Assembly (NCBI RefSeq): GCF_026250525.1 | Contig: NZ_CP111043.1 | Location: 620,001-684,000 of the forward strand | DNA length: 64,000 nucleotides | Source of the DNA: Chondrinema litorale | GTDB lineage: Bacteria > Bacteroidota > Bacteroidia > Cytophagales > Flammeovirgaceae | Direction of reading: 5' to 3' | Shown: in pieces, positions 1 to 9,469 of the stretch | How the letters are laid out: each line of letters starts with the position of its first letter | Position numbering within the stretch: position 1 is the first letter of the stretch | Made by a program: the position numbers and the translations under genes | Notes under the pieces: generated by a model | What the model saw: the letters and a program-made list of their open reading frames with translations, nothing else | Databases searched by the model: none | Told to the model about the DNA's origin: nothing

Positions 1-2381
1 TTCCTAATTGCCAATTCTTTAGCTTCTAATAGAATACCTTTAGATAGGAATGTTCTACCACTTTCAACATGGGTTGGTATAATTACTTCGTAACCAAGCT
101 TTTCTAGCAACTGTATCGCCTTTTGCCCAATTGGCACATCATTAAAGTTGGTAAACTCATCACAGAAGAAATAAACTTTCTTTTTACTATCTGTTGCTGT
201 TTTCTTTCTCTTCTTAAACCATTTTTTTAATGTGGTTTTATGAAGTAATGGGATAGATCTTTCTGGTGCAAAACCAGTGATACTTTTAGCAATTTTACTT
301 GTTAAAGGATTGCTAAAAGTGAAATTATATAGGCCCGGAGTAACCGCAGCTAAACTATTTAAAGCACTAAAATTACTAATGAGTTTAGACCTCAAACTCA
401 CTCCGTTTTCTTTGTAATATTGATGTAAAAACTCAGCCTTCAATTTACCCATATCCACATTGGAAGGGCACTCAGACTTACATCCTTTGCAAGACAAGCA
501 CAAATCCATTACTTCGTGAATTTCTTTATGATCGAAAGGGTTCGCTTTATCAGATTGAGTTAAATACTCTCGCAAAATATTAGCACGCGCACGGGTTGTA
601 TCTTTTTCATTTCTGGTTGCCATATAACTCGGGCACATTGTACCACCAGTTAACTCAGACTTTCTACAATCACCTGATCCATTACACAACTCAGCGGCTC
701 TTAATACACCTTGTACCTCATCAAACCTAAAAACTGTATCAAAATCTGGAGTTGATTGTCCGGGAGCATACCTGAGTGAGGTATTCATAGATGGAGTATC
801 TACAATTTTTCCCGGATTAAAAATATTTTCTGGATCCCAACTTCTTTTTACTGTCTCAATGAGTTTGTAGCTCTTCTCCCCTACCATGTATTTGATAAAC
901 TCACCTCTTAATCTACCATCACCATGCTCACCACTCAAAGAACCTCTATATTTCTTTACCAGCTTGGCAATTTCTTCTGCAATGGTTCTAAAAAGCTTAT
1001 TCCCTTCTTCAGTTTTAAGGTTCAAGATTGGGCGTAAATGAAGCTCGCCTGTTCCGGCATGTGCATAGTGCACACAAAACAAACCATATTGCTTTAAAAC
1101 TTCATTAAAATCTGCAATGTAAGCGGGCAAATCATGTACATCTACCGCTGTATCTTCTATTACAGGAGCAGGTTTTGCATCGCCAGGAATATTAGAAAGT
1201 AAACCAAGTCCTGCTTTTCTCAAATTCCATACTTTCTTAATATCTGGTCCTAAAACCACAGGAAAATGATAGCCCAACTTCGCTTTATTCATTACACTAA
1301 TTACACTAGCCACATCAGATTCTAACTGAATTTCATCGTCTCTAGATAGTTCTACAACCAGTATTGCACCAGGATCACCTTGCACAAAAAAGCGATTTTG
1401 TCTGTGTTCAATATTCGCTTTAGTACATTCCAGAATGTAATGGTCCATTAACTCACAAGCACTTGGACTAAAATCCAATGCAAGAATATTAGCCCTTAAA
1501 GCTTCATCTATCGTATTAAAATGCGCACAAACTAATGCTTTGTGTTTTGGAGGAGTCGGGTCAACATGAATTTTAATCTCAGTTATAAAAATCAGTGTTC
1601 CTTCTGAACCAGCTATTAACTTACAGAAATTAAAATCGTCTTTACCGTCAGTAAATGGAGCAGTTTCTAATAACAGGTCTAATGCATAGCCAGTGTTTCT
1701 TCTTGGTATATCTGGTTTAGGAAATGACTCTCTTATCTCTACCTGATTATTTTTATCTGATAAAGTCTCTTTAACGCTTTTATAAATCTCTTGTTCTAGT
1801 GGAGAAGCTACATCTTTACCCGCACATTTATCTTCAAACTCTTGGATTGATAAAGTTTTGAACTCAACTTCTGCACCATCACTCAAATATCCTTTTACCG
1901 AAATTAGATGCTCTCTTGTACTTCCATAAATAATAGAGTTTGAACCACAAGAGTTGTTCCCTACCATACCTCCAATCATGGCACGGTTAGCAGTTGATGT
2001 CTCAGGACCAAAAAATAAATTGTATTGCGCTAAATGATAGTTTAGCTCATCTCTTACCACACCCGGTTCTAACCTTACCCAGCTTTCTTCCTGATTTACT
2101 TCTAAAATAGAGGTAAACTTCCTAGACACATCTACCACAATTCCTTTACCTACAACTTGTCCTGCTAATGAAGTTCCTGCAGTTCTAGGGATTAAAGATG
2201 TCTTATGTTTTCTGGCAAACTCAATTAAAGTTTTTATATCTTCTTTTACTTTTGGTATAGCAACCGCAAGTGGAAATTCGCGATAAGCGGAGGCATCTGT
2301 TGCATACAAAGTACGCATAGTATCATCGTAATACAGTTCTCCTTTCAATTGGCTTTCTAGCTCCTGTAATGTGTTGGTCAT
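1..2381 (-). CDS. FAD-binding and Fe-S-binding oxidase (GlcD/D-lactate dehydrogenase type), 3' end cut by window edge
   Basis: Starts at an ATG (2379-2381 on the minus strand) and stays open for 793 codons to the left edge, so it is C-terminally partial. Residues about 40-260 form a PCMH-type FAD-binding domain with the loop 'RTAGTSLAGQVVGKG' and 'GGMVGNNSCGSNS'; the FAD oxidase C-terminal domain follows, with 'YAHAGTGELHLRP' and 'SGEHGDGR'. Around residues 563-640 are the cysteine motifs C-x5-C-x10-CP and CLSCKGCKSECP of a ferredoxin-like domain, and the start of a cysteine-rich CCG-type domain is just visible. Family members run to about 970-1000 residues, so roughly 180-200 are missing. 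Known members oxidise D-2-hydroxyacids (D-lactate, glycolate) and pass electrons to the quinone pool; the exact substrate cannot be told here. Confidence 0.93.
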   Translation of the reverse strand, partial: MTNTLQELESQLKGELYYDDTMRTLYATDASAYREFPLAVAIPKVKEDIKTLIEFARKHKTSLIPRTAGTSLAGQVVGKGIVVDVSRKFTSILEVNQEESWVRLEPGVVRDELNYHLAQYNLFFGPETSTANRAMIGGMVGNNSCGSNSIIYGSTREHLISVKGYLSDGAEVEFKTLSIQEFEDKCAGKDVASPLEQEIYKSVKETLSDKNNQVEIRESFPKPDIPRRNTGYALDLLLETAPFTDGKDDFNFCKLIAGSEGTLIFITEIKIHVDPTPPKHKALVCAHFNTIDEALRANILALDFSPSACELMDHYILECTKANIEHRQNRFFVQGDPGAILVVELSRDDEIQLESDVASVISVMNKAKLGYHFPVVLGPDIKKVWNLRKAGLGLLSNIPGDAKPAPVIEDTAVDVHDLPAYIADFNEVLKQYGLFCVHYAHAGTGELHLRPILNLKTEEGNKLFRTIAEEIAKLVKKYRGSLSGEHGDGRLRGEFIKYMVGEKSYKLIETVKRSWDPENIFNPGKIVDTPSMNTSLRYAPGQSTPDFDTVFRFDEVQGVLRAAELCNGSGDCRKSELTGGTMCPSYMATRNEKDTTRARANILREYLTQSDKANPFDHKEIHEVMDLCLSCKGCKSECPSNVDMGKLKAEFLHQYYKENGVSLRSKLISNFSALNSLAAVTPGLYNFTFSNPLTSKIAKSITGFAPERSIPLLHKTTLKKWFKKRKKTATDSKKKVYFFCDEFTNFNDVPIGQKAIQLLEKLGYEVIIPTHVESGRTFLSKGILLEAKELAIR

Positions 2382-2516
2382 AGTTGTATATTGAAAAAAC
2401 AGACCTAAAATTAAATCGAAATGCTTTAATGAGAAAGAGTAATGGAAATTATTAGTACAATACTAAAAAATCCTTATTTGAAACAGGATTAAAGTTTTTT
2501 CAATTTGATGTAGGAT

Positions 2517-2765
2517 TTACTTAGATGATTTTTTTTCTTCTTTTTCAGGAACGGGATCATAACCACTCCCTCCCCAAGGATGACAAGACGAAATTCTTTT
2601 TATTGATAAAATAAAACCTCGCCAAGGTCCATGTTTTTGAAAAGCTTCTACAGCATATTGACTACAAGTTGGTGTATATCGGCAAGCTGCAGGAAACATA
2701 GGAGAAATCGCATACTGATAAAATCTCACCAAGCCAATTAGAAATGAGTTAATTAATTTTCTCAA
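2517..2765 (-). CDS. yidD: Membrane protein insertion efficiency factor YidD
   Basis: 82-residue protein with the YidD signature: an N-terminal amphipathic/hydrophobic segment ('[17 protein letters not shown]'), three conserved cysteines in '[11 protein letters not shown]' and the C-terminal '[13 protein letters not shown]'. YidD helps YidC insert inner-membrane proteins and sits on the cytoplasmic face of the membrane. No in-frame ATG exists before the upstream stop, so translation probably starts at the TTG at 2763-2765. It is divergent from the DUF6702 gene with only 56 bases between them, and it is not next to rnpA/yidC as in many bacteria, which is common in Bacteroidota. Confidence 0.93.
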   Translation of the reverse strand: MRKLINSFLIGLVRFYQYAISPMFPAACRYTPTCSQYAVEAFQKHGPWRGFILSIKRISSCHPWGGSGYDPVPEKEEKKSSK

Positions 2766-2821
2766 TACTGTTAATTTCAGGTTTTGGATAGACTAAAAAT
2801 ACTTTTGTAAATTTAACCCTT

Positions 2822-3349
2822 ATGAATGGTTTACAGTTCTTTTTAGGATTAATTCTCATAGTTATTACTCCACAGGTAAATTTTCAGACTCAGAAAAACA
2901 AAACTGAAGCAGGAAAACATGCTATTTACATTAGTGTATGTGAGTTGGAGTACCAAGCAGAATCAATACAGATTAAAATCAAAACCTTTACAAACGATTT
3001 GGAAGATGCTATCCACAACCAAACTGGTGAAGCTGTAAGCATAGATGGAAACCCAGAAAGCACTAAAGTGAATAATCTGATTTCGGAATATCTTTTAAGC
3101 CATATAAACTTTGTAGCTGATACAAAAAAACTAGAACTTCAATTTAAGAAAAGAGTAAAAGAAAGTGATGCTACTTGGGCTTACTATGAGGTAAAAAATG
3201 CTGAGGACTTTAAAGAACTGGAAGTTAAAAATAATCTTTTTCTAGAACTTTTTGAAACACAACTTAATGTAGTAAGTGTTTCTTACAATTCAGAAAAAAA
3301 ATTCCTTCGTCTTGATAAAAACAAAACGAAGGATATATTAAAATTCTAA
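2822..3349 (+). CDS. DUF6702 family secreted protein
   Basis: 175 residues with an N-terminal signal peptide (cleavage near residue 20). The segment 'HAIYISVCELEYQAES' followed by 'IKIKTFTNDLEDAI' matches the start of the Bacteroidota family DUF6702, whose members are short exported proteins of unknown function. It ends six bases before the convergent M20 peptidase gene. No catalytic motif is visible, and I assign no function. Confidence 0.72.
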   Translation: MNGLQFFLGLILIVITPQVNFQTQKNKTEAGKHAIYISVCELEYQAESIQIKIKTFTNDLEDAIHNQTGEAVSIDGNPESTKVNNLISEYLLSHINFVADTKKLELQFKKRVKESDATWAYYEVKNAEDFKELEVKNNLFLELFETQLNVVSVSYNSEKKFLRLDKNKTKDILKF

Positions 3350-3354
3350 TTAGT

Positions 3355-4698
3355 TTATTGCTTGTTACCCTGCATCATATCAATAATTGCAGTAGTCATC
3401 ACTTTTACACCAGTTCTAATTGATTTATCTGGCTGCGGATAATAATAAGGAGAATGTAAACCCGGTAAATCTGCTCCTTTATCTTCAAATGAAGCTATTC
3501 TTTCAGGAGTAACAGTTCCTAACCACATTAAAACAGTAGGCACATCTTCTTTTGTTCTACCATATCTTGAAAAGTCTTCCCCAAGCATTAATGGAGCAGA
3601 ATCAACAACATTTTCTTCTCCAATTGCATCATTAGATGAAGCAATAAATTTATCTACTAAAGCAGGATCGTTGTAGTTTGCAGGTGTATAACTTTCTGAA
3701 ACTTTAACTTCAGGAAACATTTCTTCTGATAAACCAGCAGCTATTGCCTGACCTTTACATATTCTTTTAATTCCTTCGACTAACTGATTTTTTGCTTTGT
3801 CTGAATACGAACGTAATGTCAACTGCAATTTCACTTCATCAGGAATAATATTGTGTTTAGTACCACCTTGTATAGCTCCAACTGTTAGCACAGCGGGATC
3901 TGTTGGATCAATTGATCTACTCACTACAGTTTGTAAATCCATAACAATAAGAGATGCCAACACTACAGGGTCTATAGATTTGTGTGGAGCAGCTCCATGT
4001 GCACCAACTCCTTTCACAGTAATATCAACAGATTCTACATTTGCCATTGTATAACCTTTACCAAAACCTACAGTTCCAGCAAATAGATTAGGACTACAAT
4101 GCAAACCTATTCCATAATCTGGCACACCAAACTTCTCATATAAACCTGCATCAAGCATAAGTTTAGCTCCTTTTCCGATCTCTTCTGCAGGCTGCCCAAT
4201 AAAAATCACTTTACCTTTCCACTCACTAGATAATTCTTTTAGGGCTCTTGCAGTACCCAACCAAGTAGTCATGTGCATATCATGACCACATGCATGCATA
4301 GTGCTCACCATTGTTCCAGTGTTATCTCCATTGTCCATCTGCATAGAACTTGCATAAGACAACTCCGTTTTTTCCTTTACTGGTAAAGCATCCATATCTG
4401 TTCTATAAAGAATTGTAGGACCTTTGCCATTCTCCAAAACTCCAACTATGCCATAACCGCCAAAGTTTTCTGTAACTTCAAAGCCAATTTTCCTTAGCTC
4501 TTCTGCCAGCTTTTTAGAGGTTTCTTTTTCAAATAATGAAATTTCGGGATTTTGATGGATATGTTTATAAAACTCACTCAGATAGTCGTAATCCTTTTCA
4601 ACAATTGCATCTAACTTTTCTTTTAGCGGCAATTTAATGAACGACAGACTTAATACTCCCAGTGAGAGTATTGCTGTAACTAGTTGTAATTTTTTCAT
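3355..4698 (-). CDS. Secreted M20D amidohydrolase / aminoacylase-like metallopeptidase
   Basis: 447 residues. A signal peptide (residues 1-25) is followed by a full M20D amidohydrolase. The binuclear metal motif 'HACGHDMH' lies near residue 136, the catalytic glutamates in 'GQPAEEIGKGAKLM', a dimerisation domain in the middle with 'GVGAHGAAPHKSIDP', and the last metal-ligand region 'LMLGEDFSRYG' followed by 'LHSPYYYP'. Family members hydrolyse N-acyl amino acids, indole-acetyl conjugates or N-acetyl-diaminopimelate; the signal peptide points to an exported aminoacylase working in the periplasm. Its upstream neighbour on the same strand ends at a strong terminator, so it is probably transcribed alone. 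Confidence 0.92.
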   Translation of the reverse strand: MKKLQLVTAILSLGVLSLSFIKLPLKEKLDAIVEKDYDYLSEFYKHIHQNPEISLFEKETSKKLAEELRKIGFEVTENFGGYGIVGVLENGKGPTILYRTDMDALPVKEKTELSYASSMQMDNGDNTGTMVSTMHACGHDMHMTTWLGTARALKELSSEWKGKVIFIGQPAEEIGKGAKLMLDAGLYEKFGVPDYGIGLHCSPNLFAGTVGFGKGYTMANVESVDITVKGVGAHGAAPHKSIDPVVLASLIVMDLQTVVSRSIDPTDPAVLTVGAIQGGTKHNIIPDEVKLQLTLRSYSDKAKNQLVEGIKRICKGQAIAAGLSEEMFPEVKVSESYTPANYNDPALVDKFIASSNDAIGEENVVDSAPLMLGEDFSRYGRTKEDVPTVLMWLGTVTPERIASFEDKGADLPGLHSPYYYPQPDKSIRTGVKVMTTAIIDMMQGNKQ

Positions 4699-4762
4699 TA
4701 TTGCAGTTTTAATTTAGTTTTTTCTAAAAGTAAAAAATGATTTGCTTGAATTAAAAAACTAC

Positions 4763-4796
4763 AAAAAAAAATCCCCAGCAGAAATCTGCCGGGGAT
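4763..4796 (-). terminator. Rho-independent terminator of the propeller gene
   Basis: On the minus strand a GC-rich hairpin (arms 4771-4782 and 4785-4796, one mismatch) is followed by a run of nine T. It lies 28 bases past the stop of the gene that ends at 4824 and separates it from the M20 amidohydrolase. Confidence 0.85.
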
Positions 4797-4823
4797 CACA
4801 TTTGTCATTGGTCATTTGGGTCA

Positions 4824-6335
4824 TTATTCTTCAGATTCTTCAATAGCTACCAAACCTTGAGGGTTGGCTTTTAAAACTGCTATTTCAACACCTTTTCTGC
4901 TGTCTCCTTTAGAAAGCCCTACTAAAATAAAACTTCCATCAGAGGTTTCAGCTATATCAAATGCTCTTTGTTCATTTTTACCACCATTAGCTCTTTCCCA
5001 GATTTTTTCACCTTTATCGTCGAACTTCACTAGGTAAGCATCAAATCCTTTGTCGCTAACCGCTTGTGCTTCTTTATCCCATACTTCTTGAAATCCAGAA
5101 GCCACATAATTACCATCTTTAGTTGCTACTAAACTAAAGGCTTCTTCAGCAGCTAATCCCCCAAATGGCTTATTCCAAATCTCTTTACCTTCGCTATCTG
5201 TTTTAATTACCCAAAAATCTTGGCTAGCAAATGCAAATGAATAAGTCGATCCAGCAATAATAAATCCGCCATCTTTAGTTTGAATAACAGCATTTGCCGT
5301 TTCGTTGTCTCCACCACCAAAAGTTGTATCCCATACTTCATTCCCTTCTTTATCAACTTTTAAAAGCCAGATATCCCACTTACCTTTTCCTTTAGACTCT
5401 GTATTACCAACAATTACATAACCATCATCTGTTTTGATAACATCGGTACCTTCTTCACTACCACTTCCGCCATAATATCTTTCCCATTGTTTATCTCCAT
5501 TTTCAGAAATTTTAATTGCAGTAATTTCAAGCGATCCATTTACAAAAGAATTTCCTACTAGCAAATATCCTCCAGTATGCGCTTCTACTACAGCGTTGGC
5601 CTCATCTATTGTAACATTTGATCCGTAAGTTTTTTTCCAGATTTCATTTCCAGACTGATCTAATTTTACAACAAACATATCTTTAATTCCCGGGCTACCA
5701 CTATAAGAATCTGAATGACCTACCACCAAAAAGTTTCCGTCAGAAGTTGAGATAATATCCAAAGCTTCTTCAGTTTCGTCGCCACCAAATTTTTTCTCCC
5801 AAGCCTTATTTCCGTCTCTATCCATCTTAATTACAATCATATCTGTATTGCTGGATGTTCCCGGAGAAGCTCTTCCCGCTAATACGATACTACCATCACT
5901 TAATTGAACAAGTGCTTGAGCCTCGTCGTAACTTCTGCCACCAAATGTTTTCATAAAAGTAGTACCAGGTTCAATACTACATGCTGTTATACGCTCAATA
6001 ATAAAATTATCTTCTGGCGCATATTGCAATGCTTGATTATATGTTGGAAGTGCAGCTTTTAGATTACCAGAATCATAAGCTTTATTCGCTTCGCTTAATA
6101 ATTGAGCATGTTTTACCTTGATAGCGTTTTTTACTTCTTTTAGCTTCTGGGTTACATATTTATCCCCCGACTTATTCTGAAGTGAAATCTCATACGATGA
6201 CTTAGCCTTCATTAAATCTCCAGCTTCCATATAGGTATCACCCTCACTTCTGAACTCTTTATATTTTTTCTTATCCTGCGCCAGACATGTTAAGTGAGCT
6301 ACCACCAAAAAAAATAAGATGATTTTTGATTTCAT
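4824..6335 (-). CDS. Exported TPR plus seven-repeat beta-propeller protein
   Basis: An in-frame upstream start would give 519 residues, but the second Met (codon 6333-6335) immediately precedes a clean signal peptide ending '...HLTCLAQ' and is preferred (503 residues). After the signal come two to three TPR-like helices (about residues 20-110, 'AGDLMKAKSSYEISLQ', 'SGNLKAALPTYNQALQ'). The rest is seven repeats of about 50-60 residues, each beginning 'FGG..xEEA' and ending 'K.D.xGNxxWxK'. Seven copies fit a closed seven-bladed propeller of the kind often annotated as a WD40-like or 'delta-60' repeat protein. Probably a periplasmic or outer-membrane-associated scaffold; function unknown. Confidence 0.85.
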   Translation of the reverse strand: MKSKIILFFLVVAHLTCLAQDKKKYKEFRSEGDTYMEAGDLMKAKSSYEISLQNKSGDKYVTQKLKEVKNAIKVKHAQLLSEANKAYDSGNLKAALPTYNQALQYAPEDNFIIERITACSIEPGTTFMKTFGGRSYDEAQALVQLSDGSIVLAGRASPGTSSNTDMIVIKMDRDGNKAWEKKFGGDETEEALDIISTSDGNFLVVGHSDSYSGSPGIKDMFVVKLDQSGNEIWKKTYGSNVTIDEANAVVEAHTGGYLLVGNSFVNGSLEITAIKISENGDKQWERYYGGSGSEEGTDVIKTDDGYVIVGNTESKGKGKWDIWLLKVDKEGNEVWDTTFGGGDNETANAVIQTKDGGFIIAGSTYSFAFASQDFWVIKTDSEGKEIWNKPFGGLAAEEAFSLVATKDGNYVASGFQEVWDKEAQAVSDKGFDAYLVKFDDKGEKIWERANGGKNEQRAFDIAETSDGSFILVGLSKGDSRKGVEIAVLKANPQGLVAIEESEE

Positions 6336-6492
6336 TCTGAAATTGTGTTTTATTTTGGACCGAACGTTATTGCTTGCTTTCAAAAAATTATCCTAATAAC
6401 GCAGCTTGCCTAAATTTTATTCTTAGGTTGAACTATGCTTATTTTCTTTCATAGAAGATTTTTACATAAATATTCATTTTCAATACCCTATT

Positions 6493-7146
6493 TTGAGTAC
6501 TATAGACATCCAGATTGTTTCAAATACCATTTCGCTACTACCCGGCAAGGCTATTCTTTTGAAAAAACACAGCACTTTGGTAGTAAGTGATTTGCATATT
6601 GGTAAAGCTGGACATTTTAGAAAATATGGGATTCCAATATCAAAATCGGTGCATCAGGATGATTTAAGTACGCTTTCTCAAATAATAGCGACACATTTTA
6701 TTAAGAAGTTATTAATAATTGGTGACTTGTTTCATAGTGAGTTGAACCTAGAATGGAATTTATTTAAATCTTTTCTGGAAAATCACCAACAAGTAGAAAC
6801 AATTCTAGTAGCAGGCAACCATGATAGATACACCAAAGATGTAATGAAAGATTACTTTTCTGTATATGAAGAAGGGTATGAACTAGAAAACATCATTTTT
6901 TCTCACGAACCTTTGGAAATAAATAAAATCGCTGCAAATCAATATAATATTTGCGGACACATTCACCCAGCTGTAAGATTAAATGGCACTGGTAGACAAT
7001 CTATGAAGTTACCTTGTTTCTATTTTGGAGAGAGGCAGGGAATATTACCAGCATTTGGAAAATTTACCGGCACATACATAATTAAACCAACCAAAGCTGA
7101 CCGTATTTATGTAATAGCCGGTAAAAAGGTGATAGCAGTTAGCTAG
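6493..7146 (+). CDS. pdeM: Ligase-associated DNA damage response endonuclease PdeM
   Basis: 217 residues of the calcineurin-like metallophosphoesterase fold with all metal motifs: 'DLHIGKAGHFR', 'GDLFHSE', 'GNHDR', 'SHEP' and 'CGHIHP'. The spacing and the 'GKAGHFRKYGIPI' stretch are typical of PdeM, which in other bacteria is encoded with an ATP-dependent DNA ligase, an Lhr-like helicase and an exonuclease in a repair cluster. None of these partners is nearby. There is no ATG before the first motif, so the TTG at 6493 is the likely start. Confidence 0.87.
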   Translation: MSTIDIQIVSNTISLLPGKAILLKKHSTLVVSDLHIGKAGHFRKYGIPISKSVHQDDLSTLSQIIATHFIKKLLIIGDLFHSELNLEWNLFKSFLENHQQVETILVAGNHDRYTKDVMKDYFSVYEEGYELENIIFSHEPLEINKIAANQYNICGHIHPAVRLNGTGRQSMKLPCFYFGERQGILPAFGKFTGTYIIKPTKADRIYVIAGKKVIAVS

Positions 7147-7159
7147 CAGTAATTAATAT

Positions 7160-8224
7160 CTAGCAAAGCTTTACATAACTTCCTAAAAAGCGAATGCTAT
7201 CTTCGTGTTTTTTAAGTATCTTCTGCACATTGTCATCGAGATAGTGTCCGTCAAAATCTACTAGAAACCAGTATTTAAAAGAATCTCCCTCTCTTGCCGG
7301 ACGGCTTTCAAGCTTTGTTAAGTTAATACCAACATCTTCAAATTCTTTTAGAAATAATGCTAATGCACCCGGGTTGTTCGAAGTTTTAAGCAAGATTGAA
7401 GTCTTGTCTTCCACACCTTTTTGGTTGTTAAAATTCTTACTGATAATTAAGAATCTGGTAAAGTTACTTTGGCTATCTTCTATATTTTCAAATAACACTG
7501 GTAAGTCGTACAACTTCGCAGCAATGTGAGAACAAATTGCTGCTGTACCTTCATTCTCTAAAGCCAATTGAGTTGCCTTAGAAGTCGAAGCAACTTCTAC
7601 TAATGGAATATCCTCGCCAAAATAATCAACTATAAATTTACGACACTGTCTAAATGCTATGTCTTTAGAATATATCTTAGTAATTTTCTCTAGCCTGTCT
7701 TCTTTAGATGCAAAAGTAAAATGGATTGGCATGGGCATTTCAGCCACAATTTTTACATCTAGCTCTCCAAGCAAATCAATCGTTTCTATTACAGAACCTT
7801 GTTGGTTATTTTCAACAGGTACCACACCAAAACGCACACGCTCCGTATCAACACTTTCAAAAACTGATTTGATGGTTTTAAGAGATACATACTCACTGGT
7901 AGCTCCAAATCTGCTCTCTGCTGCCTGATGAGTAAAACTTCCTTCAGGACCTAAAAAGGCTATTCTTTCTGGTAATTCCATGTTTCTGCTCACTGCAAAG
8001 ATCTCCAAAAAGATTGCTTCAATAGCTGAGCGAGAAAGTAAACCTTTGTTTTTACTCTCAAGCCTGTCAACAATGGCCTTTTCTCTTTCAGGTCTGTAGA
8101 TGATTGCATTGCTGGCTCTTTTTAATTCGCCAACAGACTTTACCACCTGCATCCTTTCGTTTAGTAGCGTTAAAAGCTGATCGTCTATGGAATCAATTTT
8201 ATTCCTAAGATCATTTAAATCCAT
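7160..8224 (-). CDS. pheA: Bifunctional chorismate mutase / prephenate dehydratase
   Basis: 354 residues with three domains in order: an AroQ-type chorismate mutase (residues 1-90, 'NERMQVVKSVGELKR...YRPEREKAIVDRL'), prephenate dehydratase (about 95-270, 'LGPEGSFTHQAA', 'VPVENNQQGSV', catalytic 'SNFTRF') and an ACT regulatory domain (about 278-354, with the phenylalanine-binding 'ESRP'). It converts chorismate to phenylpyruvate through prephenate, the committed path to phenylalanine, and should be feedback-inhibited by phenylalanine via the ACT domain. It is convergent with pdeM, with 13 bases between the stops. It stands apart from other aromatic amino acid genes. Confidence 0.95.
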   Translation of the reverse strand: MDLNDLRNKIDSIDDQLLTLLNERMQVVKSVGELKRASNAIIYRPEREKAIVDRLESKNKGLLSRSAIEAIFLEIFAVSRNMELPERIAFLGPEGSFTHQAAESRFGATSEYVSLKTIKSVFESVDTERVRFGVVPVENNQQGSVIETIDLLGELDVKIVAEMPMPIHFTFASKEDRLEKITKIYSKDIAFRQCRKFIVDYFGEDIPLVEVASTSKATQLALENEGTAAICSHIAAKLYDLPVLFENIEDSQSNFTRFLIISKNFNNQKGVEDKTSILLKTSNNPGALALFLKEFEDVGINLTKLESRPAREGDSFKYWFLVDFDGHYLDDNVQKILKKHEDSIRFLGSYVKLC

Positions 8225-8373
8225 ATGCCTCTTTTCTTAAAAATTTATTTATCCAGCAGACCAAAGTCTGTGAAATTTCAAATTTAGTTATCTGCTATCG
8301 AAATAACAGTAGATTGACTGAATATTCTAAAAGTCACCATCTACTATTCATTAGTGTATTGATTATTTAAAAC

Positions 8374-8400
8374 AAAAAAACTGTCCTTAACAAAGAACAG
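8374..8400 (-). terminator. Probable terminator of the MscS gene
   Basis: On the minus strand an 8-bp hairpin (arms 8393-8400 and 8381-8388, one mismatch, loop of four) is followed by seven T. It is about 110 bases downstream of the channel gene stop. Confidence 0.6.
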
Positions 8401-8507
8401 CTTTCTTATTTTTCTATAACTTGAACTCTTAGCGTTAATTCTGAATTTACGCCTTTCTTCCTAATCTAATTCGAGTTAATTCACCTACCTAATCAACTCA
8501 AATGCCT

Positions 8508-9329
8508 TTAGTTTTTCATGTGCACATCCATTTGTGGGAATGGAATTTCTATACCATTATCATCTAGTGCGATTTTGCCGTTTTCGTATATATCAAAGTA
8601 AACTGCCCAATAGTCTTGAGGTATGGCATAAGGTCTTACTGCCAAATTCACAGAACTATCTCCTAGCTCACTAACACCAACAAATGGCAGTGGATCTCTC
8701 AATACTTTTGGGTGTGCAAGCATAACTTGCTCTAAAACTTCTTTGGCTTTCTTTATATCAGCCCCGTAAGATATCCCCATCGTTAAATCTACCCTAATCT
8801 TACCAAGGGTTGTAAAATTCACTATTTCGTCATTCATAATGGCTCCATTTGGAATAATTGCCATTTTATTATCCGGAGTGGAGAGAATCGTAGTGAATAT
8901 TTGAATTTCTTTTACTGTTCCTAATCTTCCTTGAGTTTCAACAAGGTCTCCTACTTTATAAGGCCTAAATATCAGAATAAGAATTCCTCCAGCAAAGTTT
9001 GAAAGTGTACCTTGCAAAGCAAGACCAACAGCCAATCCAGCTGCTCCTAAAACAGCTACAAAAGAGGAAGTAGTGATACCTATCATTGATGCTACACTAA
9101 TAAATAGCATTATTTTAAGCGTCCACGACAACAAGTTAATCGCGAATGGTCTTAGTGTAGCGTCTACATTAGTTTGTACTAATTTGTTATTGATTACCTT
9201 CATTATAAAATTGATCACCCTAAGGCCAACCAATAACACAACTAATGCTAACAAAACTTTGGGCGCGTAAGTAATAATCAGTTCAGCAGCGGTAACTGAT
9301 AATTCTTTAAAAAAATCGAGATTTTCCAA
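8508..9329 (-). CDS. MscS-family small-conductance mechanosensitive channel
   Basis: 273 residues. Three N-terminal membrane helices (about 20-42, 60-82, 90-118) lead into the MscS pore helix and beta domain: 'AVGLALQGTLSNFAGGILIL' packs the Gly/Ala-rich TM3, followed by 'FRPYKVGDLVE' and a cytoplasmic vestibule domain ending 'GIEIPFPQ'. Such channels open on hypo-osmotic shock and release small solutes. Length equals that of E. coli MscS (286). It is a single-gene unit with an AT-rich leader. Confidence 0.94.
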   Translation of the reverse strand: MENLDFFKELSVTAAELIITYAPKVLLALVVLLVGLRVINFIMKVINNKLVQTNVDATLRPFAINLLSWTLKIMLFISVASMIGITTSSFVAVLGAAGLAVGLALQGTLSNFAGGILILIFRPYKVGDLVETQGRLGTVKEIQIFTTILSTPDNKMAIIPNGAIMNDEIVNFTTLGKIRVDLTMGISYGADIKKAKEVLEQVMLAHPKVLRDPLPFVGVSELGDSSVNLAVRPYAIPQDYWAVYFDIYENGKIALDDNGIEIPFPQMDVHMKN

Positions 9330-9469
9330 GGTAACTTTATAGTTTGAGTTAAACCGTTTTTATTTGATACAAAAGTACGGGTCTACTATACCAGTAATTG
9401 AGTTTTTTCCTTGGATTAAATTATTTACTCGCTGAATGGTATCGATTACTATTTGAATGAGTATTCAAA

